From assembly GCA_010015655.1 (NCBI GenBank), contig ML976656.1, positions 2,238,809 through 2,302,808 on the forward strand: a stretch of 64,000 nucleotides of DNA, written 5' to 3'. Source of the stretch: Bimuria novae-zelandiae CBS 107.79 (taxonomy: Eukaryota; Ascomycota; Dothideomycetes; Pleosporales; Didymosphaeriaceae). Shown one piece after another: positions 49,501-61,832 of this stretch. A model generated the notes under the pieces. The model worked only from the letters and a program-made list of their open reading frames with translations, was not told the DNA's origin and did not search any database. The position numbers were made by a program, and so were the translations under genes. Positions within the stretch are counted from its first letter, which is position 1, and every line of letters starts with the position of its first letter.

Positions 49501-52500
49501 CTTCTTCCAGAATGCTAATTTGCTGGCATGAGCCCCAGTCTTGATCAGATGCCGCTGCCTTGCTGTAAACTCCAGATACTGAGTTGGAGATGGCATGCGA
49601 GCATCGGGCTCCTTGTAGAAGCTAGCCATCTCATTCAACGTAATTTGCCAGCTCACTCTATCCATAATGATGTGATGGTATCCGAAGATGATGGTATGCT
49701 CCTGGGGTGTATGAGAGATTACTGAAGCGATGAAGGAGTCGCCAATTTCAAGATGAAACACGTAGTCTCCTATCCGCCTGAATTCTCTTTCAACATCTGT
49801 CGTCCTGTTTCCAGGCAAAATTTGGAGTTGAAAGCGCGAATCGGATAGCACGGACTGAATCGGCTCTCCACTGGCAGGGTCATTTAGAAGCGCTGTACGA
49901 AAGATCTCATGCCTTTGAGTGACTTGCTTAAGTGCCTTTCCGAGCCTGGGAAGGTCAAGTTGCCCCATAATGCGGTACGAGGTCGTGCAGTTGAAAGGCG
50001 TTTCCTGCTCCAAATAGGTCGTTGGAAACCATAGGCGAGTCTGACTGTTCGACATCGTATCTGTTCGGGCGACTGGTAGAGGCTGCTGCGCAGGACCCTG
50101 ATCCACAACGACATGAACAAAATTGTCTATAGGCTCAATTTCGCCTTCGGATAGTGCTACAAAACTCCCTAGCCTGGATGGAGATGACGCTGGTGCCAAA
50201 GTCGAAGGCGAAGACGACAATCTCTCTTGCTTCACATCATCGTTGACGGGAATGGGTATGTCCTCGGACGCGGACATCATCCCAAATCCAGCTGAGAGCT
50301 CCTCACATACTGCTTGGTTAGCATCCATACGAAAAGCATGTCATGTTGGACTTACGCTCTTGAACGGTTGACCCTCCCAGGATCTTGAGCACTGGCACAT
50401 CGACCTCGAGCTCACTAAGGAACCAAGAACGCAGATCAGAAGCCATCAGCGAGTCGATACCAATCCCCACCAGGTCTGTATCATCTCTTACTGAACCTTC
50501 TTCGAGATCTAACATCGCTTTCAGGTGTTCCACAAAGTGATGTTGCAAAGTTTTCGCAGCTTCTTCGGGAGATTTGGATAGTTCGAGTTGCCGCTTAAGA
50601 CCTTGACCAGCTTCTTGCGTGGTGGACGCCACAGAATTGCCACATTGGCTGATCAAGTGAGAAAACTTTGGTCTGGACCGCCAATTCGATATTTCGCTCG
50701 ATGATGATGACGCTGTACGTTTGAGCGCTGTGATCAGATGTGGGGACGGTCGAGCCTCGCTGCCCCATACAATGGCCTCGTTGAGGAGACTGGAGACATC
50801 TGATTTGGTAAATGAAGAGAAACGCCTTGGCCTCGGTTGACGAAGTGCCACCCCGGATTCCTGGCAAAGAGACAGACGAACCATTCAGCCCTCGCTTTCT
50901 ACGTTGGCTAGCCAGAGCCTCCATGAACTGTGAGTGGAAGAATCCGGATTAGCCATATGTCGAGCTCCCCATTATGGAAAAACATACCGCTGTTATTTCA
51001 GATTCCCCAGATCCTTCCAGCTCTGCAGGAAATGAAGCTAGTAGGACGAAGAAATCTAGATGTCGCGAACCAAACGCTACGTCGAGGTTGGTGGCACTCT
51101 CGAATATAGTGTGTGGCAGAACCTGGCTCGTTTCTTCTACGTCCAAATTGCCACCAAACACCAGTCCCGCTATGTCAGGAAATTTCTGTCTTAGATTATA
51201 TGCTTCAATTTGACTCGTGAAATCCACTTCCTCAAGATCGATTCGCACACCAGATCTGCGAAAAACGGCAACCCAAGCTGGTTGGGCAATGCTCAGCGCA
51301 TGCTTTGTACTTGAAACAGTTAGTCATATAAATAAGAAGGGGATCAGCCATAGTCTTACCTCTCTGCCATGACGATGTGTCTTGCGCCACCCGAAACCAG
51401 CCAGCGAGCCAGGGGCTCGGCAAAAGCGATACCAATGTTCGCCAAAAGGTATGTTTTAGTGCGAGTCAACAATTTGCTAGCGTCAAGGGGTCGTGCCTGC
51501 AACGATATCTTGTCGGCATCGGCCCAGTCCACAATAGCCAATGGATCCGTAGATTGTGGAAGTCTGCTGATGAGCTTCGAAGCATCGAGTGAGCTACTAG
51601 CTCCTTCGGGAAATCCCTTCCTTATCTCCGATACAAAATGACGTGCAAGCTTCAATGTGTTGACGAAAGAGGTCCCAGATTCGTAAGAGGCTATCCGAGA
51701 TTGTATCCGGAACAAGGCATCTTTCTCCATATAGCAACTGGGTGACACAATTTCTATGATGTGTTGAGCGATTTGAGTCCTAGCGGGTCCCATATTGACG
51801 AAGAGGTTTGTGTCTCGAGGTACCAAAGATTGCACAGCCGATCGAGGACTATGCGGATGGATGAAGGTCCAATCTGCACCGGCCCCGGATGCTTGGAATT
51901 GACTGCTGGTAAGAAACAAGAATCGCTTATTCGTTCCACGGACCAGCTCTGAAAGCACAAAGGCGAGTAATTTGCCTGGCTCATAGATCACGGCAGTTCC
52001 AGTTTCAAACATGCTGTTGATCCAAGTCGCTGAGAGATACTGCATCGTCATCTCAATCACTTTGTGTTGCAATGATTCGTCGGCTTCACAAGGTAATTGC
52101 CACAGTCTTTCGACCGTGACGGAATTCGATAGAGTTTCTGAAAGGGCAATAACGGATCCTTCCTGGCCGGGAACTTGACTAAGGCAAATGTAGAGGTAGT
52201 CATGCAATCTTACCCTCAAAGCCATAAGGCTGGAGTAGTTCACTTGCACGGTTACCTTTGCGTTGGAATGACTGTGAGCACGCGACCTTGCCCAAGGATA
52301 GCAGTCGAGCGAATCGATGGAACCAGTGACATCTATCACGACGTCCTTGACGGGATCGGATGCTCGTTCGATGATGTATCTTCGACTGGAGTTGAAGCGA
52401 TCGTTGGGTTCGCGTGCAGGTAATACCCGAGGAACGAAGATTTGTCGATCGCTGATCTTGATCTCATCCTCATTGTTCCACAGGTGGGTAGCCTTTGACA

Positions 52501-55500
52501 GCTTCCAATGCTGCGAGCACACTAGGCGAACCAAGCTAGTTGCTATCGTGTGTTCCACGTTCCAGATATTGTCTATAATGACTGATTGGAACCTGGCTTC
52601 TGGGATTTGACTCGCGATGGACCGGCTCGATGCCATGGTGGCAGCATGGATAGGGTCATTGAAGTCGCCATCTAGTGCCACCCATAAGATACTCTTGGAC
52701 CATTCTAACACGTCTCGAGTGTTTTCCAGACGGCTTTGATGATTGGCGGAATCGAATGAGTGGGGTACCGTGAGGTCATTCAGTATCACTACAGCACTGA
52801 AATTGCGACTGGAATTGTGCCCTGGCTCGCTCAACGCGTTGAATGATGGTTCGACAACTAAGTTCCCTTTCCAGTTGTGAAGTAATCGTACTACATCCTG
52901 CATAATCCGATACGTGGTGAGATTGCCGTCTCCGACGAAAAGCAAGTCTCCTGAGAGTTTCGCCATGTGATCGGGATGCAGCGGGTGACGCAAGGCAGCG
53001 ATTCTGTTGTCCAACACCTGACTAATCATTACAGATATGCCCGAATGGTCTGTAACGTAATCGACGCCGCTGAACATTGAGCTGCGTAGCGCGTTGTCCA
53101 GTTCGAGCAGAGGCACCGGTGATCCTAGAGTCTGATATTCAAGAGCCGGTAGAGTCCCGTACAGCAAATACTTCAACCAGGTAAGCTCCCTAGTCGGTTC
53201 TACAAACACGACGTACCCGCCCGGCTTGATGAGTTCGCGAAGCTTGGAAACAATAGAGTCCATATCCTGCCGACCATGGATAAGGAAAGAAATCACCATG
53301 AGATCAAATCCTTCTTGGGAGAGTGCTCGCAGCTTCTCGAGTTGGCCCTGCTTAAGAGACTCAAGCATTACTTCTTGAACTCTTTGATCCAAAGGTCCCA
53401 AGGCTCTGGATGTAGGGCTGATGTTTCCGAATACATAAGTATCAGAGATGTCATCAAGCGCCGCCAGAACACTTCTAGATAGTCCAACGTGATTGGCTCC
53501 TATCTCTACCACTCGCAATTGCGGAAAAAGATGTTTGAGTGTTTGAGTGATCGAACCCAAATGTCTTTCTATAGCCTTGAATGCAGGGACTACCTCTACA
53601 AGAGGAGTAGACATTGTAAGCAGGTGGGTGGTATGTGTGAAGGTAGTATATTGTGTGTGTAATTGTCTGAGTTGCTCTGTGTGTTGTTCTGTGTTCTGTT
53701 GTGTGTACATGGAGTGATCAGAGGCTCGTATATAGAGATAGAGCTGACTCATGAGACTAGTGTCGTCATGTGACATGTCTCTGGGCTGCTTACAGACATA
53801 GTCGTGTTCCCGAAATCTTTCAAACACAGAATCTTACTTTGAAGCGATTCACTCAAGGTCTTCATGAAACCTAGATTAATCGCTTTAGGGGACTGAGCTA
53901 TGTTTTGTACAACGTCTCGGGGTTTGACCTCGTTATTATTGCACACACGGTGGACAAAATCTGCCAATGGTTGGTAAGGCCCAGGTACTGCCCGGAAAGT
54001 ACCTGTTCCTCTCAGTTGTCGAAGATAGGCTAGCGCTGTATGGTCCAGAATCTGGTGCATATGGAATGCACTGCGAGTCTCGTGACATGTCTCTGCCACC
54101 GAGTGATTGTCCAAGGCATCGCTCTTCCAGACCGTAGAAAAGAAGATCTCACGATCATCCTTTCCCAAGGCATGACTCAACGAAGAGAAAACAACGTTTT
54201 CGATCTGCATGAACGTATAGTTTGAGGCAGGATCACAAACTTCAACATCCGCAGAAAAAGAGGGCAAGTGTTTTCCCGTGATGGAGTTTGTCGCTGCAAT
54301 ACGCGAAGTGACTTCGAGGACGGTACACCGGCTATATTCTTTATTGGTCTCCAGAACGGGTGTGAAGCTAAGTCTCCCAATTCTTTGCGGGACAAAAGTT
54401 GTCCAAAGGTTCCTGTTTTACGTTAGTCGGCCTACTTGCACGACCATGCGCTTTTTGGGATCGCTTACCCATCTCCTGGATATGAGAAAGCCAAATACCC
54501 GAGTTGAATGCAAGACTCTATCCACGATGTTTTAACCGATAGCACACCTATATCGTCCACAGTTGGGGTCGGCATGATAGCAGAAGCATAGTCCCACCCG
54601 CGCTGCGCTTCATCTAAGACGGAAAACTCGTGATCATACGATACCCCTATCTCCCTCATGGCAGAGTAGAAAAGGCTGATATCCACACATCTGAGATAGC
54701 CCACGTCGTCGCTGTGGGCCTTTCGGGGCAGGGCATCTATGGTCGTAGTCCCGAGTGTAATACGTACACGACTGGTCACGGCAACTTTGAGTGTAGTACT
54801 GCCATCGGGCATGCCGGTACTCAATGAGAAAGCAGCCTCAACAGTAGATTGCCCATCACCGTCGCTACCATGGTGAGGCTCGAGCTGCTTGATCGAAGTA
54901 ACAAGTTCCACGCCTCGCGAAGATTCTGGAACAGCAACCGGTAAATGAAGCTCCACATCCGAAAGTTCGAGGAGGGAGACCGTTCTGTCGCCTATGAAGA
55001 CCAAGCCTGCATCAAGCATCATGGCACAGAAAGCACCAGCTGGTAGCAAAACTTGTCCCTGCATTTTGTGATCAGATAACCATGGGGCCTCTTCGCGCCG
55101 TAAGATGTTGCGCCATCTCATTTCGTTTTCCGGAGTGCCAGGGCTAATGTGACCGAGCAACTCGTGCGGCCGAGAGCTCCTCATGCGATATTCTCTGGAG
55201 AGACGTGATTCTGTCCAGTACGGTTGTCCATGATCCCAAGGGTAAGTCGGTAGGTCCTTGAGTAGTGGCGGCCTTGAGAGGCTCGTGCCAGTATGTGCTT
55301 CCTCGTAGCCCCTCACATTGATACAAGCACCAAAACGACACCACAAGAAGGCGAGAGCGCTAGTCAAGGCGATGATGTCATTGGAGTTACGATCAAGCAC
55401 GCCAGTGTACGGTGCATCCTCCCCGTGCTCTTTCAGGGTTTGTGTAGCAGGACCTTTCAGTGCCGGGTGGGGACCAATTTCCATGACGGCATCGAATGGG

Positions 55501-58187
55501 CCGGCTTCTATCACAGCCCGCTCTAAAGCTTGCGAGAATAGGACTTTCTGCGTCATATTATCGCTCCAGTACTGCGCTGTGAGTTCTTGCCGAGCGGGTG
55601 TGCCTCTTGATCCATAGACACTAGAGATCCAACTACAAGACGAATCTTCTTCCTGTGGAGAGATGTTGCAGGCGTTCAAAGAACTGATGTATGGCTTGGC
55701 ACACGGATACATGTGGTGGGAATGGTAAGCCGTGTCAACCTGTAGTGCCCTAGCGAACTTCTTCTGGGCAACCAAAGTTTGCCTCGTCTCCTCGATCGCA
55801 TCTTCGTCACCTGACAAAGTCACGCTCGCGGGTGAGTTGCTGGCCGCCACAGCGACTCGCCCTTTGAGCTGAGGAAGGTCGATCAGCGCTTGAGCCTCTT
55901 CTAGGCTCATTCCGGCAGCCAGCATAGATCCCCGAGCCCCTGAGGCTGATCTAGCGAGATGCGCGTGGACGCCTCGATAATAGGCAATCCGCACACCCTC
56001 CTCGGCCGTGATCGCCCCAGCGGAGTAAGCTGCCGCTATTTCTCCAGATGAATGTCCAACGGTGGCACGGAATGTGACGCCGGCACAACGCAAGATATCG
56101 ACCAACGCGATTTGAACTGCTGTACAAAGGGGTTGCGAAATCGCCGCCTCTGACAGACGTGATTGGGAGGGTGGCGCCATAAGTTCGGCTTTTAAGGACC
56201 AGCCTGGAGGATCAGAGAGAGATTGGAGAGACTTCTCTAGCTTCTCAATTGTAGCTGAGAACTTTGCAGACCCTATGATAAGATTCCGGCCCATAGTCGC
56301 CCACTGAGCTCCTTGCCCAGTGAATATACCCAAGATGACGGGATGTGGTGTGATGTCACCGCTAATACGGAAACCGAAATTTTCTCCTGATGATTTTTGG
56401 CGGTCCAGCTCGGCCTTCATTTTCTCAAATAGCTCTTGGGCAGTGAGCGCCACGAAAGAGGCTCGTACGGGCAATATGGTCCGCTTGGTCAGAAGAGTCC
56501 AGGAAAGACTCCTCAGGTCGACGGATTCATTGGTGCCCAAATATTGAACGTACTTGCCTATCATTGCAACGAGTGCACGTTCGTTGCTCGCTGAAAATAT
56601 GAAAGGCAGTGGGAAGAAGTTGTGACCAGTGCTGATTTGGTCATTCACGGACTGCTTGACCCAAGGCAAATTGTTGTGTACCGCTGGTTCATAGCTTTCG
56701 AGAATTGCGTGGGAGTTTGTGCCACCGAAACCAAAACTGTAAGATATTCAAGTTAGTTGGGGAGAGTGGAAGAGAGGGCGTACGGGCGAGGATTTACCTG
56801 TTCACACTAGCACGTCGAGGGCACCCGGCAGCAGGAGACGGCCACGGCAAGACCGTGGTCGGGACTTCAAGTGCATTTAGGAATGGTACTACGTTTGGGT
56901 TCGGAGTATAGTAGTGTAGGTTAGGCGGAATCAATTTATGACGTAAAGCGAGCGAGGCCTTCAGCACCCCAGCCAGTCCAGCACAGCCTTCGGTGTGGCC
57001 GATGACGGTCTTGACAGTTTCACGATGTTAGTGGATGTTTCCAAAATGATACACAGCAAAGAGGGTGTAGTAATGTACCTTGATACTGCCAACCACCATC
57101 TTTTGGGCAGGAACGATGGAGTCCCCGAAGAAGGCCGCATGTATAGCACCTGCCTCTTGAGGATCTCCTGCTTGGGTGCTGAGTCACAAGGTCAGCAATG
57201 AAAGAGACCATGGCGAGTGATGTACCCTGTGCCGTGCGCTTCAAAGTACTGACACCGGTCAACGTCCTTCGTAGGATTCAATCCTGGCTTTTGGTACGTC
57301 TCACGTATCAACGCTGCTTGAGCATCTGAGCTAGGCATGGTTATGCCCTTTGTACGTCCATCCGAGTTTACTCCTGTTTCTCGAATGATAGCCTCGATAG
57401 TGTCGCCGTCCTGAATTGCCTCTGATAACTTTTTCAAGAGAATAGTAGCGAACCCATCTCCCCGGGCGTATCCTTCAGCGTCGGTGTCCCACATGCGTGA
57501 CCTGGCGGACAGCATGTGCAGGTTTGCAACAGAGATGAACAGTTCCGGGCCGAGTAGAAGATTGGAACCGCAGACGCAAGCGATGCGACTCTCCCCAGAG
57601 CGTAAGCCGAGAACGGCCTGGTGCAAGGCAACAAGGCTGGAGGAGCAGGCGGTATCTACTGTCAAAGACGGGCCATTCCAGTCGAAAAAGTACGAGATTC
57701 TGTTTGCGTTGAGTGCTGACGATGTGCCAGTGACCATATACTTGGAGAAGTAGTCCGGATCGCGAACCTGCACGTCCATATAATCTCTGATCATTAGACC
57801 GGCGTAGACAGATGTCGAGCTTCCTTGTAGGCTTTGGATCGTGCATCCTGCAGATTCCATAGCCTCGTATACGGACTCAAGCAAAAGTCTTTGCTGAGGA
57901 TCGATAGCTTCAGCTTCTTTAGGGGTGATATTAAAGAAGGAGGCGTCAAAGAGTCAAATATCCTCTTCTAGAAAGTAAGAACCTTCAGTGTTTGTTGTTC
58001 CGTGATGCTCTGTGTCGGCGTGATAAAAGCCATCCAGGTTGAAACGATCCGCTGGCGGTCTCCTGGAAACATCTCTAGGGCATAGCAGGAGTTCCCACAG
58101 CTTGGATGGCGAGCTCGCGTTGCCTGGAAAACGACAGCTACTGCCGATGATGGCAATGGGTTCGTTCAATGGCGTTGAGTAAGACAT
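46588..58187 (-). pseudogene. Hybrid PKS-NRPS megasynthase, disrupted and 3' truncated
   Basis: Iterative highly reducing PKS fused to one NRPS module; such enzymes make polyketide-amino acid hybrids such as tetramic acids. Exons: 58187-57226, 57178-57079, 57009-56798, 56736-54469, 54412 to about 53840, about 53827-51360, 51309-50988, 50927-50356, 50312-46588. Order: KS (DTACSSS, split [12 protein letters not shown]), AT (GHSSG), DH (HKMQGQVLLP), C-methyltransferase (degenerate EIGANHVG), KR (degenerate), ACP (GIDSL), condensation (HHIIMDR), adenylation (YTSGSTGRPKG, YGPTE, YKTGDRARL), thiolation (GGNSL), start of reductase (VLTGSTRFLG). Lesions: in-frame TGA at 57954-57956, frame breaks near 53.84 and 50.85 kb, and loss of the reductase after about 50 residues at the copia LTR. 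Start chosen at the ATG ten residues before the KS motif EPIAIIG. Confidence 0.9.
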
Positions 58188-59184
58188 GAAGAAATCCTCT
58201 ATGGAAGGGTTGGAAAGACGGAAATCAGGGACTACGAGAGCACTCAGAACATCTGGATATTCTGACTTCGTTGACCACTTAGTCAGATAGGCTGTATACT
58301 TCTGTGAAGTGAGCGATGACCTAATCATCAGATAAAAGCAAAGGCTGAGGGTAGCCTTAGGAAAGTCTGCCCTAAATTGGTTAGATTCTCGGCGACTACA
58401 CTTCGGTTCTAGTATCTGCAAAGTCGATGATGGTCAAGGCTTACGGTCGGCTACATCTCCTAGACCGGATGTGCGAATTTCCAGGGGAACGCCGAACATT
58501 CTAGACACCTTGATCTCTCACCGAACGGACATCGGGATGCCAACCTGCTCTCTCGCACCGCCGAAATTTAGAAGAAGGCTAGGGCCATCGTTACTAAAAG
58601 CATCCAACATATTTGCTCGACCATAACTTACCTTTCCCAGCGTATACAGATCCGGCTGCACTAGAACATTCGCAAACTGCGCCGCTCATTCTTGCACTGC
58701 TGGTACAATGTGTGAGACTTCACATTGCGCCGTCTATCCGTTCACCGCCGATCAGGCAGTTGCCCAGACGCCAGCAGGCGCCGGCTTGCTTTACTCGTCT
58801 TCTGTTCTCTTTCCAGCTAAGCTTGGCGCCGGGCACCATGCAATCATGCGAAGCACTGTACGCTAATTTGACCGTAACAAACCTGCTACTGTGACCCTTT
58901 CTGCCCGTACCCCGTGCCTTGTTCCATGCCAATGCTTAGCAAAGCAAGATATAACTGCATTTCCTTCTGTAGCAACTATTCCAGCACGCTGAATGCTGCT
59001 GTAATGTTTAGGCCGCTGGGAGGTAAGCTTAGGAGGTAGGAAAGTAGTGTCAACAAGCTATAGCAAGGAGAGGAGTTCCATGCCGTTTGAAATGGAGCGT
59101 CCAGGTGTGGGGAGGGGGAGAACGGTTGAGATCGTGAACCAAACATGGAGCTTCGAATCTGACTGGCAACTGAGTCACCTCAGG
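58188..59184. other. Intergenic between megasynthase and regulator
   Basis: 997 bp holding the megasynthase promoter and the 3' end of the regulator gene. The minus-strand frame stays open 78 codons upstream of the chosen megasynthase start, so an earlier start is possible. I see no second gene, and no clear regulator-binding palindrome that I would defend. Confidence 0.5.
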
Positions 59185-60420
59185 CTATAGTATGTTTAAT
59201 GAAAGAAGGCTATTTCGAAGTTTGTTAATTGTCTCGATCAACGCATCCTCTCTTGCGTTCACTGCCCGGAATGTAAGAGACATCAGATCATTCGTGCCAC
59301 CACCATTGCAGTTCGTGTTAAGAGATTTGATGATGGTGCCCATCCGACGTAACAAGTGCCTGGACAGTTGTAAGACCATCGTGATCTGGAGCGCAGATGA
59401 ATCAGGCACAGAGAAGGACCCAACTTTCATGTCAGGCATTTGGACGTAATCTTCGCGCGCAGTAACCATGGAGCGGTCCAAGCACTCTTGCATGTTTCCG
59501 AAGATATCATGGTAAGTTTCAATGAGACGCTGGTAGCACGAAAGTACGAGCAAGAAAGACGACGGATCGAATGATGGTGAATCGTGTGGAGCCAACACTG
59601 GCAATGCATCTTCCTGCGGAGGTGTCATGACGTAACTACCGGACTCTGAACTGCGCGGATACAGTTTATCAAGGACTTCTATCAAACGTTGTGATAGCTG
59701 GAAGGTCTTGTCGATCGCGAAGTCTTTGTTTTTCCAGCTATGAGGTTGTGAAATAGAAGTCGGAGGCTTAGGTATCGTGGAAGACAGTGTAAACATCTCA
59801 ACGTTGAGGTCCGAGAGCCCACGAATAGTAGAGAGCCGCAAATCCTGTGTTCCTTGAGACTTGATCCTAAGGGTTTCGGGGCAATTTCGCACGATTCCAT
59901 CGTCCGGAGGCGATTGTTGTTCTGCAGACAACATAGCCCACTCCTGGTTGAATCGATACTGCCAAGTGCTCGCCCCAGCCCCAGATTGCAGGTAGGGATC
60001 AATCGTAGGAGAAGCATGAGAAATGGCGCCGGTTGACGAGGATCCTGAGACAAGATCGCCAAAAGTCGGGCCTGACCAGGTGGCTGCCGTCAGATTGTCC
60101 GGCAGAGGACATGTACTGAGCGCGCTAAAATCGAACTCAGTTTGAATGGCGGGAAATGATGCATTCAACGGCGTCATGGACTCAATTCCATTACCGTTAT
60201 CGTACGTGGGGCTATGGCTTGCAGTTGCGACGGAGGATTCTGGGAAGTTTGGTGGCTTTGAGCTCAGCTGTACGCTCTGGCGGCGTGTTGAAGGGGTCCA
60301 AGTACAGACAGCCTTTACTTTCGTGCAGCGGATGCAAGGTCCTCCATGTCCAGCCCGGGAGCAGCGCAGCTTCTGGCCGTGACACCGGTCGCAGGCGGAT
60401 CGTTGTACGGGATTAGGCAT
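59185..60420 (-). CDS. Zn2Cys6 cluster-specific transcription factor (AflR-like)
   Basis: Pathway-type regulator, 411 residues in one exon, same strand and directly upstream of the megasynthase. The binuclear zinc cluster is near the N terminus with the exact spacing C10-x2-C13-x6-C20-x8-C29-x2-C32-x6-C39 (CDRCHGQKLRC, CIRCTKVKAVC), followed by a basic Ser-rich linker. The C-terminal half (about 270-411) has the helical AflR-type regulatory domain (LLVLSCYQRLIETYHDIF, LQLSRHLLRRMGTIIKSL). No lesions are seen, in contrast to its presumed target gene. Likely activates the cluster; no target sites were identified. Confidence 0.92.
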   Translation of the reverse strand: MPNPVQRSACDRCHGQKLRCSRAGHGGPCIRCTKVKAVCTWTPSTRRQSVQLSSKPPNFPESSVATASHSPTYDNGNGIESMTPLNASFPAIQTEFDFSALSTCPLPDNLTAATWSGPTFGDLVSGSSSTGAISHASPTIDPYLQSGAGASTWQYRFNQEWAMLSAEQQSPPDDGIVRNCPETLRIKSQGTQDLRLSTIRGLSDLNVEMFTLSSTIPKPPTSISQPHSWKNKDFAIDKTFQLSQRLIEVLDKLYPRSSESGSYVMTPPQEDALPVLAPHDSPSFDPSSFLLVLSCYQRLIETYHDIFGNMQECLDRSMVTAREDYVQMPDMKVGSFSVPDSSALQITMVLQLSRHLLRRMGTIIKSLNTNCNGGGTNDLMSLTFRAVNAREDALIETINKLRNSLLSLNIL

Positions 60421-61832
60421 CGTGACGCCGACAAAGAAAGCGCGTCACACTGTGAATGGCACGCGTATATGTGGGAGCGAGCTTGATCGGTTCGCCACAA
60501 GTGCATGCGCGGTGCACCTAGGCATGGATGTTGGGAGAAAGGGAGATGCGAGATGAGGGCTGGAGCGGCACTAGCGGTGGCAGCAGCGTAGGGCTTATGT
60601 ACCGTGCCCGACGGGCTCGTGCACCGCGCGGGCTCGTGCACCACCCCACCAAACAACGCGTCCATCTCGACTTTTTCAACACGCGATAACTACACCACTA
60701 TAGCACTAATTAACAAGGCGATTGCAGATTTGGAATCGCGTGAAGCTGGCGATAATTTCAGCATCCGGGGTATTGCGAAAAAATATAGTGTATCGCATTT
60801 AACACTTAGCCAAAGGTGGAACCACCAGACAGGCCCTCAGGCAGCCGGGTACGCCGCGCAACAACTACTCAGCCCATAACAAGAGGAGGGACTCGTGGAG
60901 TATATTAGAGGGCTTACGGCTCGTGGGCTACCTCCTACAAGAGCTATAATACAAAATTTCGCGTCTAATATATTAAAAAAGCATGTTAGAGAGGGCTAGG
61001 TTTCGCGTTTTATTAACCGCAACTACGACTATCTTATCTCTAAATAGAGCGCTGGCATGGACGTTATACGCTACTAGGCTAACTTACAACGCAAGTATAA
61101 GTTATACTTTAACCTTCTGTATTATAAGATCGTTTAGTATAAGGTGGAGCCTTGTAATACCTACAATATAGATGAAAAGGGCTTTATGATTGGTATTACA
61201 GGACGCTTAAAATAGGTGTTTAGTTAGCTTTAATAGAAGGAAAAGAAGGTCCGAACAGCGCTTTAAGATAGCTCTTAAGAGTAGGTAACAATTATAGTAA
61301 CTATTAGAGCAGATAGGAGTATTTTGTCGTCAGCCCTTATATACTTGTTAGCTAACTGCACACTTCAAGCCTTATAGGTAGCTTAAATTAAAGCAGGAAA
61401 GCATAGTGTGTTTATAAGCTCCTTACTAACAGGATAGACGAATAATAATATTAGATTAGCCTAGTTAGAGCAGGTTTTCGACCGCGAAACAAAGCAAAAA
61501 GCACGCCTTAGCTAAGCTTAGCGCCTCCTCATACTTAATAGCTACAGTAGCCACCTCTTAATAGACTTTATCAAATACTGCAAGGCTCACAAAATACTAT
61601 TAGCTATATTTCCCCCTTACTCGACCTATACACTGTAGCCTCTTAATATAGTTTACTTCAAACCTCTTAGCAGTAACTACTCCGCTAAGCTTATTAATTA
61701 CCTCTTTAAAACGTAAGGGTTACTAGCTATCTAGAAGGGAGACTTCTTCCCGCTATTCTAGGGTGCTTAAGAGTCTACGTTTACAACAAAACTCGTCCTT
61801 AAGGCGTTTAAAGCCACTAGTATAGCCCCTAT

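Noticed and set aside
53620..53760. TATA-like box within the megasynthase as a true promoter
   Set aside because: Only suggestive: flanked on both sides by megasynthase domains, so it is kept as a question in the findings rather than called as a regulatory feature.
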